Part shown: piece after piece, positions 35,397-43,620 of the stretch | How the letters are laid out: every line of letters starts with the position of its first letter | How positions within the stretch are numbered: the first letter of the stretch is position 1 | DNA from: Bosea sp. F3-2 | GTDB lineage: Bacteria > Pseudomonadota > Alphaproteobacteria > Rhizobiales > Beijerinckiaceae | Reading direction: 5' to 3' | DNA length: 64,000 nucleotides | Assembly (NCBI RefSeq): GCF_008253865.1 | Contig: NZ_CP042331.1 | Span: 4,987,501-5,051,500, forward strand | Notes under the pieces: generated by a model | What the model was told of the DNA's origin: nothing | The model's database searches: none | What the model saw: the letters and a program-made list of their open reading frames with translations, nothing else | Made by a program: the position numbers and the translations under genes

Positions 35397-36527
35397 TCAG
35401 GCGATCGCGTGTTCGGTGCGGGCGAAGCGTTCGATGCGGAAGTCGTGGAGAGGGATCGCGGTGGTGCCCGTTGCGATCAGATCGGCCATGGTCTCGCCGA
35501 CGCCGGGGCCGAGCTGGAAGCCATGTCCGCTGAAGCCGAAGGCGTGGTAGAGACCCGGAGTCGTCGCCGATGTGCCCATGACCGGCAGCATGTCGGCGAG
35601 ATAGCCTTCGCAGCCCGACCAGGTACGGATCACCGATACCTTGTCCAAAGCCGGCAGCAGCCGCCGCAATGCGCGCAGTTGCATCGGCAGCCGTGCCGGA
35701 TCCGCCTTGGCGTGACCGGGATCGAGAGCAACGTCGACGCGTTCCGCCGCTCCGCCGAAGACGATGTTGCCGCGCTCGACCTGCCGGAAATAGGCATCCG
35801 CACCGTGCTGCCGGGTCCAGATCCCGACCACGGGCAAAATCCGATGGGGCAGGGGCTCGGTCACTCCCATCTGCGGCCCGCGCGGGGTGAGCGGTACCGG
35901 TTCGCCGAAGCGGGCGGCGATCCGGGCGCCCCAGGCTCCGGCGGTGTTCAAGAGCTTGCCGGCTTCAAAAATGCGTTTTGAGGTGGTCACGCGGAAACCA
36001 GCAGCGGTCGTGTCGATGCTGCTCACCTCGCAATCCTCGACGATCTCGGCGCCAAGCCGGCGGGCTGCGTCGGCGAAGGCCGGAGCGATCAGGCGCGGAT
36101 TGCCGGAACCGTCCTGAGGGGAATACGAGGCCGCGATCGCGCCGGGGCCGAGGCCGGGAAAGCGCGCTCCCATCTCGTTGGCGCCGAGCTCTTCAAGCTC
36201 CAGTCCCCAGGGTCGTGCTGCCTCGGCATAGGATCTCATGTCGGCGAGCGCGTCTTCTTCGAAGATGAGCCGGAGATGGCCGGTGACGCGGAATTCCACA
36301 TCCCGGCCGAGCAGGCGCTCAGCCTGGCTCCAGAGGGCGCGGGACCGATGAGCCAGCGGCAATTGCGTGAGGTGGCGCCCGGTCCGGCGAATATTGCCGA
36401 ACGAGGCGACGGTGGCGCCTGTTCCCACGCGATAGCGCTCGATCAGCGTCACGCGCAGACCGCGCCGTGCCAGGAAATAGGTGGCGGCGGACCCCATCAG
36501 GCCGCCGCCGAGCACGAGTACGTCCAT
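35397..36527 (-). CDS. DadA/HcnC-type FAD-dependent amine dehydrogenase subunit
   Basis: The 376-aa D-amino-acid-oxidase-fold flavoprotein has VLVLGGGLMGSAATYFLARRGLRVTLIE at the N-terminus, VASFGNIRRTGRH, DGSGNPRLIAPAFADAA and a C-terminal GLYHAFGFSGHGFQLGPGVGETMADLI. It resembles the catalytic beta subunit of opine oxidases, hydrogen cyanide synthase and D-hydroxyproline dehydrogenase. The alpha-like and gamma-like partners are at 41133-42515 and 40819-41136 in the divergent operon. The 234-base gap to hyuA carries two palindromes that may control both sides. Sarcosine or D-amino-acid dehydrogenase alone is an alternative. Confidence 0.8.
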   Translation of the reverse strand: MDVLVLGGGLMGSAATYFLARRGLRVTLIERYRVGTGATVASFGNIRRTGRHLTQLPLAHRSRALWSQAERLLGRDVEFRVTGHLRLIFEEDALADMRSYAEAARPWGLELEELGANEMGARFPGLGPGAIAASYSPQDGSGNPRLIAPAFADAARRLGAEIVEDCEVSSIDTTAAGFRVTTSKRIFEAGKLLNTAGAWGARIAARFGEPVPLTPRGPQMGVTEPLPHRILPVVGIWTRQHGADAYFRQVERGNIVFGGAAERVDVALDPGHAKADPARLPMQLRALRRLLPALDKVSVIRTWSGCEGYLADMLPVMGTSATTPGLYHAFGFSGHGFQLGPGVGETMADLIATGTTAIPLHDFRIERFARTEHAIA

Positions 36528-36623
36528 TTCCAGCCTTTTGCCGCGCCTCGGCGGCAGATCATTCGTCGGCCTTCAACCTGCTGAAGGCCGGTTGCCTCGT
36601 CAAAGACGCGATGGCGTGCAGGC

Positions 36624-36688
36624 CATAAGCCTCGCCTATGGGGTCTGCATGAGCCCGATCCCCCCGCCGATATAAGCCCGGCTTATGG
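36624..36688. promoter_or_regulatory. Two CATAAG-N5-CTTATG operators in a divergent promoter
   Basis: Site A (36624-36640) reads CATAAG-CCTCG-CCTATG, one mismatch from perfect. Site B (36672-36688) reads TATAAG-CCCGG-CTTATG and contains a perfect 15-bp palindrome at 36673-36687. Centres are 48 bases apart. They lie between the divergent starts of the flavoprotein (36527) and hyuA (36762). The core fits the T-N11-A pattern of LysR sites. A third copy is at 47459-47475. Confidence 0.78.
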
Positions 36689-36761
36689 TCGAGCTCCTCA
36701 TGTCTCTTGGACCCTGTTCGCGCCCCGTGCCAGCTTCCGGCCGCCAGCGAGAGGAGCGAAT

Positions 36762-38828
36762 ATGGGTGGTGAAACAGTGCCGAGTGCAGCGGATTGGAAG
36801 ATCGGCGTCGATATCGGCGGCACCTTCATCGATTTTTGCGCGCTCGAGACGCGCTCCGGCCAGGTCGCATCGCTGAAGGTGCTGACCACGCCCGACGACC
36901 CGGGCGCCGAGCTGATGACCGGTCTCTCGCTTCTGGCGGAGCGCGAGGGGCTCGATCCCGCAGCGGTCACCCGTTTCGTCCACGGCACGACGGTCGGCGT
37001 CAACACCATCATCCAGCGCAAGGGCGCGCCGCTCGCGCTCTTCACCAATGCCGGGTTTGAGGATGTCATCGAGCTCGCCCGGCTGCGCATGCCCGAGACC
37101 TATTCGCTGTTCTGCTGCCGCCCCGAACAGCTCATCACCCGCGACAGGGTCTTCGGTATCCCCGCCCGCATGCGTTCGGACGGCCGCGAGACGGTCAAGC
37201 CCGACCTTGAAGCGGTCGCTGCGGCGGTCGCCTCCGCGAAGGCGCGGGGCGCGGTCGGCATCGTCGTCGCCTTCCTGCACGCCTGGCGCGACGGCGCGCA
37301 GGAAGAGGCGGTCAAGGCCGAGATCGCCCGGCTCGCGCCTGATCTGTTCGTCTTCACCTCCGCCGAGGTCTGGCCGGTCATCCGTGAATACGAGCGGACG
37401 ACGACGGCGATCCTGAACGCCTATGTCCATCCGCGCATTGCCGGCTATCTGACGGCGCTGGAACAGCGGCTCGCGGATCGTGGCGTACCGGCGCGTGCAT
37501 TGCTGACCAAGTCGAATGGTGGCGTGATGAATGCCGCCGAGGGCAAGCGCGCCTGCGTCTCCATGCTGCTCTCTGGCACGGCCTCTGGCGTCATCGGCGC
37601 GACCTGGTTCGCTCGCCAGGCAGGTGAGAAGCGGGTGCTCACGCTCGACATCGGCGGCACTTCCGCCGACTTCGCGTTGATCATCGACGGCGAGCCCCAG
37701 TTCGGCACCGGCGAGATGATCGGCGAATTCCCGCTCTACATCCCCTCGGTCTCGGTGAGCTCGATCGGCATCGGCGGCGGCTCGATCGCCTCGGTCGACG
37801 GGCAGGGCGTGCTGCACGTCGGTCCGGAATCGGCCGGGTCTACGCCGGGACCCGCCTGCTATGGACGTGGTGGCGAGCAGGCGACAGTTACGGATGCCAT
37901 GGTGGTCTGCGGCTGGCTCGGCCACAGCGAGATGGCTTACGGCCAGCTGAAGATGGATGCGGGTCTCGCCCGCGCCGCGGTCGTGCCGCTGGCCGAAAAG
38001 CTCGGCCGATCGGTCGAGGACACCGCACAGGCCATCCTCGACATCGTCGTTTCCGAGATGTTCGTCGAGGTCGAGAAGCTGTCCTCGCGGGCCGGCGTCG
38101 ACCTCAAGGACTTCACCCTGATGCCCTTCGGCGGTGGCGGCCCGATGCTCGCCGCCTTCCTCGCCCGCGAGCTCGGCATGTCGCGGCTGCTCGCGCCGCG
38201 TCGGCCGGGCGTCGTCTCCGCGCTGGGAGGCCTCGTCGCGGATCTGCGCGGCGACTTCGTCCGCACGCTCTTCGCCGAGCTGTCCGCTGCGGTGCTGCCG
38301 CAACTGAAGGCGGCAGCCGCTGCCATGGTGCAGGACGGGCGCAGCTGGCTCGCCGCCCAGGGGCACGCGGGCCCGGCCGACCTCAGGTTCTCGGCGGATA
38401 TGCGCTATGTCGGCCAGAGCTACGAGATCGAGGTGCCCTTGCAGCCGGCATGGCTGGAAGCGGGGAACCCGGAGGCGATCACGCGCGAATTCCACCGGAC
38501 GCATGCGCGGATCTACGATTTCGATGACCCGGACGGACGCATCGAGATCGTGAACCTGCGCCTCTCGGCCATCGGTGCCGGCCCGGTCCTGACCTTCCCG
38601 GAGGCCGAGGAGATCGACGTGGCCGCGATGCCGGAGCGCGAGATCGCGATCCATACCGGCGGCACGCGGAAAGCTGTCGGCCTTTACCGCCGCGCCGACC
38701 TGCAACCCGGCAGCCGCTTCGCCGGGCCGGCCGTCGTCGCGCAGGAGGACACGACCGTCGCGATTCCCGCCGGAGCTACGGCCCGGGTCGACAGCCACCT
38801 CAACCTGCACCTGACCTTCGCGGAGTGA
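36762..38828 (+). CDS. hyuA: Hydantoinase/oxoprolinase subunit A
   Basis: The 688-aa product matches the ATP-dependent hydantoinase A / 5-oxoprolinase family. The N-terminal ATP fold reads KIGVDIGGTFIDFCALE, followed by FVHGTTVGVNTII, and the main domain has LTLDIGGTSADFALI, GIGGGSIASVD, GPACYGRGGE and TLMPFGGGGPM. GGAG lies seven bases before the ATG. With HyuB it would hydrolyse a cyclic amide (hydantoin, N-methylhydantoin, 5-oxoproline or similar) using ATP. It forms an operon with hyuB and two flavoenzyme genes. The exact substrate cannot be read from sequence. Confidence 0.92.
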   Translation: MGGETVPSAADWKIGVDIGGTFIDFCALETRSGQVASLKVLTTPDDPGAELMTGLSLLAEREGLDPAAVTRFVHGTTVGVNTIIQRKGAPLALFTNAGFEDVIELARLRMPETYSLFCCRPEQLITRDRVFGIPARMRSDGRETVKPDLEAVAAAVASAKARGAVGIVVAFLHAWRDGAQEEAVKAEIARLAPDLFVFTSAEVWPVIREYERTTTAILNAYVHPRIAGYLTALEQRLADRGVPARALLTKSNGGVMNAAEGKRACVSMLLSGTASGVIGATWFARQAGEKRVLTLDIGGTSADFALIIDGEPQFGTGEMIGEFPLYIPSVSVSSIGIGGGSIASVDGQGVLHVGPESAGSTPGPACYGRGGEQATVTDAMVVCGWLGHSEMAYGQLKMDAGLARAAVVPLAEKLGRSVEDTAQAILDIVVSEMFVEVEKLSSRAGVDLKDFTLMPFGGGGPMLAAFLARELGMSRLLAPRRPGVVSALGGLVADLRGDFVRTLFAELSAAVLPQLKAAAAAMVQDGRSWLAAQGHAGPADLRFSADMRYVGQSYEIEVPLQPAWLEAGNPEAITREFHRTHARIYDFDDPDGRIEIVNLRLSAIGAGPVLTFPEAEEIDVAAMPEREIAIHTGGTRKAVGLYRRADLQPGSRFAGPAVVAQEDTTVAIPAGATARVDSHLNLHLTFAE

Positions 38829-38833
38829 CGCCG

Positions 38834-40822
38834 ATGTTCGACCGGATGAAGCTTCAGGTGCTCGCCAACCACGCCCGCGCTGCGGCCGAGAACATGGCCC
38901 ATACGCTGCACCGCACGGCCCATTCCGCCTTCGTCAAGGAGACGGAAGACTTCACCGTCATGCTGATCAGCCGCAGCGGCGATACCTTCGCCGTGCCGAT
39001 GGAGCTGGGCGCGACCTGGTATCCGGGGCTTTCCTGGGCGCCGGCGCTCGGCATGATCGAGGATTACAGGCCGGGCGACGTCGCCTTCACCAACGACCCT
39101 TATTCCTGCTTCGTCGCGACCCATGCACCCGACACCCATCTCTGGAAGCCGGTCTTCCATGAGGGCGAGATCGTGGCCTGGACCGGCGGCCACATCCACA
39201 ACACCGATATGGGCGGCGCCGTCCCCGCCTCGCTCTCCCGTGCCCTGACCGAGATCCATCAGGAGGGCATCCGCTTTCCGCCAATGAAGCTCGTGAACGA
39301 AGGGGTCTTCGATGAGAAGATCCTCAAGATCATGACGACCAATGTGCGCAAGCCGGATCTCAACATCGGCGACATCAAGGCGCTGGTCGGCGCGCTGAAC
39401 ACAGGCGAGCGCAAGGTGCTGGCCATGATCGAGAAATTCGGCCGCGAGGCCTTTCTCGAAGGCGTTGACGCGCTGCTCGACCATGCCGAGGCGCAGGCGC
39501 GCGAGGTGCTGCGCGGAATGCCGGATGGGACCTGGGAATTCGCCGATTACGCGGATGAGGATTCCGTCGAGGCCAATCCCTGCCGCCTCAAGCTGAAGCT
39601 TACCATCCGCGGCGACGAGGCGGTGCTGGACTTCACCGGCTCCGATCCGCAGCTCGCCTCCTCGCTCAACGTGCCGAGCGGCGGCAACCCGCGGCATACG
39701 ATCCTGCTGGTCGGCGTCTATTATGTCCTCTACACGCTGAACCCCAAGATCCTGCTCAACACCGGGCTGACACGTCCCTTCACCTGCATCACGCCGGAAG
39801 GAACCGTGCTCAACCCGGTCTTCCCGGCTGCGGTCGGCATGCGCTCGCTCACCTGCGCGCGGCTGCGCTCGGTGATCTTCGGGGCGTTCTCGCAGGCCGT
39901 GCCGGAGCGCCTGCCCGCCGCGCCGGCCGGCAACAACTGCATCGTCAACGTGATGACGACCGACGAGCGCACGCACCGCACGGTCATCGCCGCGGTCAAC
40001 CCGGTGGTGGGCGGCGGCGGCGGCATGCCGCATCGCGACGGCACCAACGGCTCGGGCGCCGATGCGGCCTATCTCAAGAACACGCCGATCGAGATCACCG
40101 AGACCGAGACGCCAGTCGAGTTCGTGAAATACGGGCTGGCGCAGGACAGCGGCGGCGCCGGGCGCTGGCGCGGCGGGCTCGCCACCGAAATGGCCTTCCG
40201 CGTCTTCGCGCCGGACAGCCGCATCACCGCCCGCAATCGCGACCGCAGCTTCTTCCGGCCCTGGGGTGTGCTGGGCGGCCGGGCGGCGGGGCTGTCGGAT
40301 ATGGTGGTCAATCCGGGTCGGCCGGAGGAGCGGCGGCTCGGCAATATCGACACCGCCGTCCTCCAGCCCGGCGACATGCTGGAGATCCGCTCCGCCGGCG
40401 GCGGTGGCCGCGGACACCCCTTCGAGCGCGAGGCCTGGCGGGTCGCGACCGATGTCACGCGCGGCTACGTCTCGCAGGAGGCGGCGGAACGGGATTACGG
40501 CGTGGTCATCCGCGGCGATGTCGTGGACGAGGAAGCAACGCGGGCACTGCGGGCGGTGCGCGCACCCGTCGCAGGCCATTTCCATTTCGGCCCGGAGCGC
40601 GAAGGCTACGAGGCGCAATGGACAGGTGATGCCTATGACCGGCTGACGGCGATCCTGTCCGGCCTGCCGATCCACTGGCGCTTCTTCGCCAAGACCGAGA
40701 TCTTCCGCCGTATGAAGGGCAGGGCCGGCGCGCAGGGCGTCGCCGAAGCCTTTGCCGAAGCCCGTGCGCGGTTCCCCGAAATGCCCGACACTCGGGCCGC
40801 TTTTGCCGAGGCTGCCGAATGA
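38834..40822 (+). CDS. hyuB: Hydantoinase/oxoprolinase subunit B
   Basis: The 662-aa product matches the hydantoinase B family. Early blocks are LANHARAAAENMAHTLHRTAHS, VKETEDFTVMLI, PGDVAFTNDPY, THAPDTHLWKPVF and GHIHNTDMGG. Further on are DFTGSDPQ, PAGNNCIVNV, GGGGGMPHRDGTN and the Gly-rich SAGGGGRGHPFERE. The ATG at 38834 has GGAG eight bases upstream, overlapping the hyuA stop. A GTG at 38825 that overlaps the stop (GTGA) is the alternative. Its own stop overlaps the next start (ATGA). The protein acts as a complex with HyuA. Confidence 0.92.
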   Translation: MFDRMKLQVLANHARAAAENMAHTLHRTAHSAFVKETEDFTVMLISRSGDTFAVPMELGATWYPGLSWAPALGMIEDYRPGDVAFTNDPYSCFVATHAPDTHLWKPVFHEGEIVAWTGGHIHNTDMGGAVPASLSRALTEIHQEGIRFPPMKLVNEGVFDEKILKIMTTNVRKPDLNIGDIKALVGALNTGERKVLAMIEKFGREAFLEGVDALLDHAEAQAREVLRGMPDGTWEFADYADEDSVEANPCRLKLKLTIRGDEAVLDFTGSDPQLASSLNVPSGGNPRHTILLVGVYYVLYTLNPKILLNTGLTRPFTCITPEGTVLNPVFPAAVGMRSLTCARLRSVIFGAFSQAVPERLPAAPAGNNCIVNVMTTDERTHRTVIAAVNPVVGGGGGMPHRDGTNGSGADAAYLKNTPIEITETETPVEFVKYGLAQDSGGAGRWRGGLATEMAFRVFAPDSRITARNRDRSFFRPWGVLGGRAAGLSDMVVNPGRPEERRLGNIDTAVLQPGDMLEIRSAGGGGRGHPFEREAWRVATDVTRGYVSQEAAERDYGVVIRGDVVDEEATRALRAVRAPVAGHFHFGPEREGYEAQWTGDAYDRLTAILSGLPIHWRFFAKTEIFRRMKGRAGAQGVAEAFAEARARFPEMPDTRAAFAEAAE

Positions 40823-41136
40823 GCATGGCAGCGGGCGAAGCGGTGGCAAGGCTGGTTCGTCTGGCGGAGACGGATCGTAGGCCTCTGCGCTTTTTCCTCG
40901 ACGGCACTGAGCGCTGGGCGCTGGCGGGCGATACGATCCTCAGCGCCGTCCTCTCGGTCGCGCCGGCGCTGCGCCGGTCCGAGTTCGGTCCGGAGTCCCG
41001 TGCCGGCTTCTGCCTGATGGGCGCCTGCCAGGATTGCTGGATCTGGCAGGAGGAAGGGCCGCGGCTGCGGGCCTGCTCGACGCCCCTGGCCGAAGGCATG
41101 CGGCTTCTCACGGACGCTCCGGGGGACTGGCCGTGA
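40819..41136 (+). CDS. Small [2Fe-2S] subunit (HcnA/opine-oxidase gamma type)
   Basis: The 105-aa protein has a plant-type ferredoxin-like cluster motif with Cys65, Cys70, Cys73 and Cys86 (C-x4-C-x2-C-x12-C, around GFCLMGACQDCWIW and RACSTP). Small proteins of this kind form the electron-transfer subunit of hydrogen cyanide synthase, opine oxidases and D-hydroxyproline dehydrogenase. It overlaps hyuB by four bases and the next flavoprotein by four bases (GTGA), so all are translated together. It should pass electrons between the two flavoprotein subunits. Confidence 0.88.
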   Translation: MSMAAGEAVARLVRLAETDRRPLRFFLDGTERWALAGDTILSAVLSVAPALRRSEFGPESRAGFCLMGACQDCWIWQEEGPRLRACSTPLAEGMRLLTDAPGDWP

Positions 41137-42515
41137 GCGAGGTGAACAAGCCGCGCATCGTCATCGTCGGGGCAGGACCCGCCGGCATCCGCGCGGCCGA
41201 GACACTGGTCGCCGGCGGACTATCTCCGATCGTCCTGGACGAGGGCGAGCGGGGCGGCGGGCAAATCTATCGCAGGCCGCCGGAAGGCTTCACGCGCCCG
41301 CCGGAGGTGCTCTACGGCTCCGAAGCCGCGAAGGCAGTCGCCCTGCACAAGACCTTCGACGCCATGGTGGCGGCAGGCCGCCTGATTCATCATCCGCGCA
41401 GCTCGGTCATCGCCATCGCGGATGGCCGATTGCAGGTTCTGGGCGGGGCCGGCTCGCGCTGGATCGCCTATGACCGGCTGATCCTGGCGACGGGGGCGAT
41501 GGATCGCATCATGCCGGTGCCGGGCTGGGAGAACCCCGGCGTCTACGGGCTCGGCGCGATGCAGATTGCGCTGAAGGCGCAAGGTGCGGCGCTGGGTCGG
41601 CGCCTCGTTCTGGCAGGATCGGGGCCGCTGCTCACCTTGCTCGCTGTGCAATTGCTCAAGGCGGGCGGGCAGGTCGGGGCCGTGCTGGACACGACCCCGA
41701 TGCGCCGGCAACTGCACGGCTTCGCCGGCCTCTCGGCAAGGCCGCTGTTTGCGCTGCGCGGGCTGGCGATGCGCTGGCGCCTTGCCGGGCTCTACCATGC
41801 CGGCGTCCGGCTGGAACGGATCGAGGCGGATGAGCGCGGCCCCGTTGCCGTTCTCTGGCGCGACGCTTCCGGCCGCGAACAGCGCACGGCTTGCGATGCG
41901 GTTGGGCTGGGCTGGCATCTGCGGGCAGAGACCCGTCTCGCGGATCTGGCAGGCTGCGACTTCTCCTATGATGAGACATGGCGGCAATGGCTGCCGAAAG
42001 CCGATGCAATGGGGCGGGCGCGCCCGGGCGTCTATCTCGCCGGCGATGGGCTCAGGATTCTCGGGGCTGATGGCGCCGAGGTCGCAGGTCGCCTCGCTGC
42101 GGCGGCCTGCCTGCAGGACCTCGGCCTGCCAGCACCTGATATTGCAGTGGACAGGCGCCGCCTTGGCCGGTTCAGCCGTTTCGCGCGAGGAGTTGCGGAG
42201 GCTTTTCCCTGGCCCGCCGAGGCGGCGGCCGGATTGCCGGGCGAGACCGTGATCTGCCGTTGCGAAGGGGTGACGGCTGCCGCATTGCGCGACACCGTCA
42301 ACTTCGGCGGTGGGGAGGTCAATCGCGCCAAGTCGCTCGGGCGCGTCGGCATGGGCCGCTGCCAGGGCCGCTATTGCGAGCTCGCGGCAGCAGAGATCGT
42401 CGCCGGCAGCGCGGGCCATGACTGCGCCCGAGCAGCGGGCAGGCTGCGCGGCCAGGCGCCGGTGAGACCGGCGCCGATCGCCTCCCTGCTGCAGGACGCA
42501 ACGGCGGACGGATGA
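41133..42515 (+). CDS. FAD/NAD-fold alpha subunit with C-terminal [2Fe-2S] (HcnB/OoxA type)
   Basis: The 460-aa flavoprotein has a first dinucleotide fold, IVIVGAGPAGIRAAETL, near residue 10. A GGGQIYRRPP motif follows, then a second nucleotide fold with LVLAGSGPLLTLLAVQLLKAG and a Gly-Val-Tyr-Leu-Ala-Gly-Asp loop. The C-terminal BFD-like cluster uses Cys375, Cys377, Cys410 and Cys415 (CRCEGVT and GRCQGRYC). This is the alpha subunit design of opine oxidase, HcnB and D-hydroxyproline dehydrogenase. The GTG start at 41133 overlaps the small subunit stop. The likely catalytic partner is the divergent DadA-like protein at 35397-36527. Confidence 0.88.
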   Translation: MSEVNKPRIVIVGAGPAGIRAAETLVAGGLSPIVLDEGERGGGQIYRRPPEGFTRPPEVLYGSEAAKAVALHKTFDAMVAAGRLIHHPRSSVIAIADGRLQVLGGAGSRWIAYDRLILATGAMDRIMPVPGWENPGVYGLGAMQIALKAQGAALGRRLVLAGSGPLLTLLAVQLLKAGGQVGAVLDTTPMRRQLHGFAGLSARPLFALRGLAMRWRLAGLYHAGVRLERIEADERGPVAVLWRDASGREQRTACDAVGLGWHLRAETRLADLAGCDFSYDETWRQWLPKADAMGRARPGVYLAGDGLRILGADGAEVAGRLAAAACLQDLGLPAPDIAVDRRRLGRFSRFARGVAEAFPWPAEAAAGLPGETVICRCEGVTAAALRDTVNFGGGEVNRAKSLGRVGMGRCQGRYCELAAAEIVAGSAGHDCARAAGRLRGQAPVRPAPIASLLQDATADG

Positions 42516-42527
42516 AGCTATGCGTGT

Positions 42528-43439
42528 TTACGCCGCGGGAGGGCGGCTGAGATCCCGGCAGGCGGCGCGCAGGCAATCGCGCATCAGCTCATGGCTGGCG
42601 GAGAGCGGGCGGTCGTTGCTGGTCAGGATGGCAATGGGAACTTCGATCCGGGGCTCGAATGGCCGGGTCACGACGCCGTTGAACTGCTCCCAGGGCAGGA
42701 GCCCGTCGACGATGGCGATGCCCAGCCCGTCGCGCACATAGGGCAGAGCCGTGATCGACAGGTCGATCTCGATCGCCGGTGCATAGGCGAAATCCTCGGC
42801 TTCGGCCGATGCAGCCAGCAATCGTCCAGGCAATGTATCCGCCCGGTAGGAGATCAGGGTCTCGTCGCGGATGTCGGCGAAGCCGACGCGGTCGAGCGCC
42901 GCCAGCCGGTGATGGCTCGAAACGACGCAGACCAGGCCGGCGCGCCCGACCGTCTCGGCGTGGATGCCGGGATGCGGCAGGTTGTTCATCGTGATCCCCA
43001 GGGAGACCTCGCCGTTCCGCAGCATCTCGACGATGGCCATCTGCGGCGCGATCAGCGAGCGTACGACGATTTCCGGATGCGCCTCCCGGAACGTGGTCAA
43101 TGCCCGCGGCACGATCGACATGGAGGGCGGGGCGGAAGCAGCAAGCCGGACGAGACCGGTGCGTCCGTGCCGCATGTCGACTGTACGGCGCCTGAGTGCG
43201 TCGAGCTCGCCGAAGATGTGCTCGGCCTGGGAGTAGAGTTCCTCGGCTTCCTGCGTCGGCACCAGCCGGCCGCGCACGCGATTGAACAATTTGAAGCCGA
43301 GCTGATCCTCGGCATGGAGCAGGATCTGGCTCAGGGCCGGCTGCGAGATATTTAGCATCGCTGCGGCGCCGGTGACCGTGCCACAACGCATCAGCGTGCA
43401 GAAGACTTCGAGTTGGCGCGCCCGCATCGGTTGTTCCAT
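42528..43439 (-). CDS. LysR family transcriptional regulator
   Basis: The 303-aa product has the N-terminal helix-turn-helix RQLEVFCTLMRCGTVTGAAAMLNISQPALSQILLHAE and a full effector domain. It lies convergent with the hyuAB/flavoenzyme operon, 12 bases from its end, and downstream of the amino-acid importer operon. It is the best candidate to bind the CATAAG-N5-CTTATG sites, which fit the T-N11-A pattern. The ATG at 43439 is used; an ATG at 43427 would remove four residues. Confidence 0.9.
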   Translation of the reverse strand: MEQPMRARQLEVFCTLMRCGTVTGAAAMLNISQPALSQILLHAEDQLGFKLFNRVRGRLVPTQEAEELYSQAEHIFGELDALRRRTVDMRHGRTGLVRLAASAPPSMSIVPRALTTFREAHPEIVVRSLIAPQMAIVEMLRNGEVSLGITMNNLPHPGIHAETVGRAGLVCVVSSHHRLAALDRVGFADIRDETLISYRADTLPGRLLAASAEAEDFAYAPAIEIDLSITALPYVRDGLGIAIVDGLLPWEQFNGVVTRPFEPRIEVPIAILTSNDRPLSASHELMRDCLRAACRDLSRPPAA

Positions 43440-43450
43440 CGCCTGCGCTG

Positions 43451-43500
43451 GAGCATCGGACCGAAAAGTGGAATCCACTTCTCGGAGAAATCCGATGCTA
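43451..43500. repeat. Short nested palindromic repeat, rhizobial intergenic type
   Basis: Outer arms GCATCGGA (43453-43460) and TCCGATGC (43491-43498) enclose a second, imperfect stem, CCGAAAAGTGGA and TCCACTTCTCGG. This GCAT-CGGA / CCGAAAAGTGG layout is a common intergenic repeat in Hyphomicrobiales. It lies 12 bases upstream of the LysR start. Confidence 0.75.
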
Positions 43501-43620
43501 AGACAAACAGCTGGATCGCCACTTCGCGTCCGATAGGACGCCCGGCGATCTAGCGCAGACATCGCCGCCGCCGGCGAGGATGTCCAGCCTCCGCTCGCAG
43601 CTGAAGCCGGCTTCCGGCCG

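Noticed and set aside
36636..38810. 724-aa minus-strand frame opposite hyuA
   Set aside because: It has antisense composition without motifs; HyuA on the plus strand is unambiguous.
43451..43500. Operator for the adjacent LysR gene
   Set aside because: The nested arms match a widespread rhizobial intergenic repeat, so a specific operator role is not supported.
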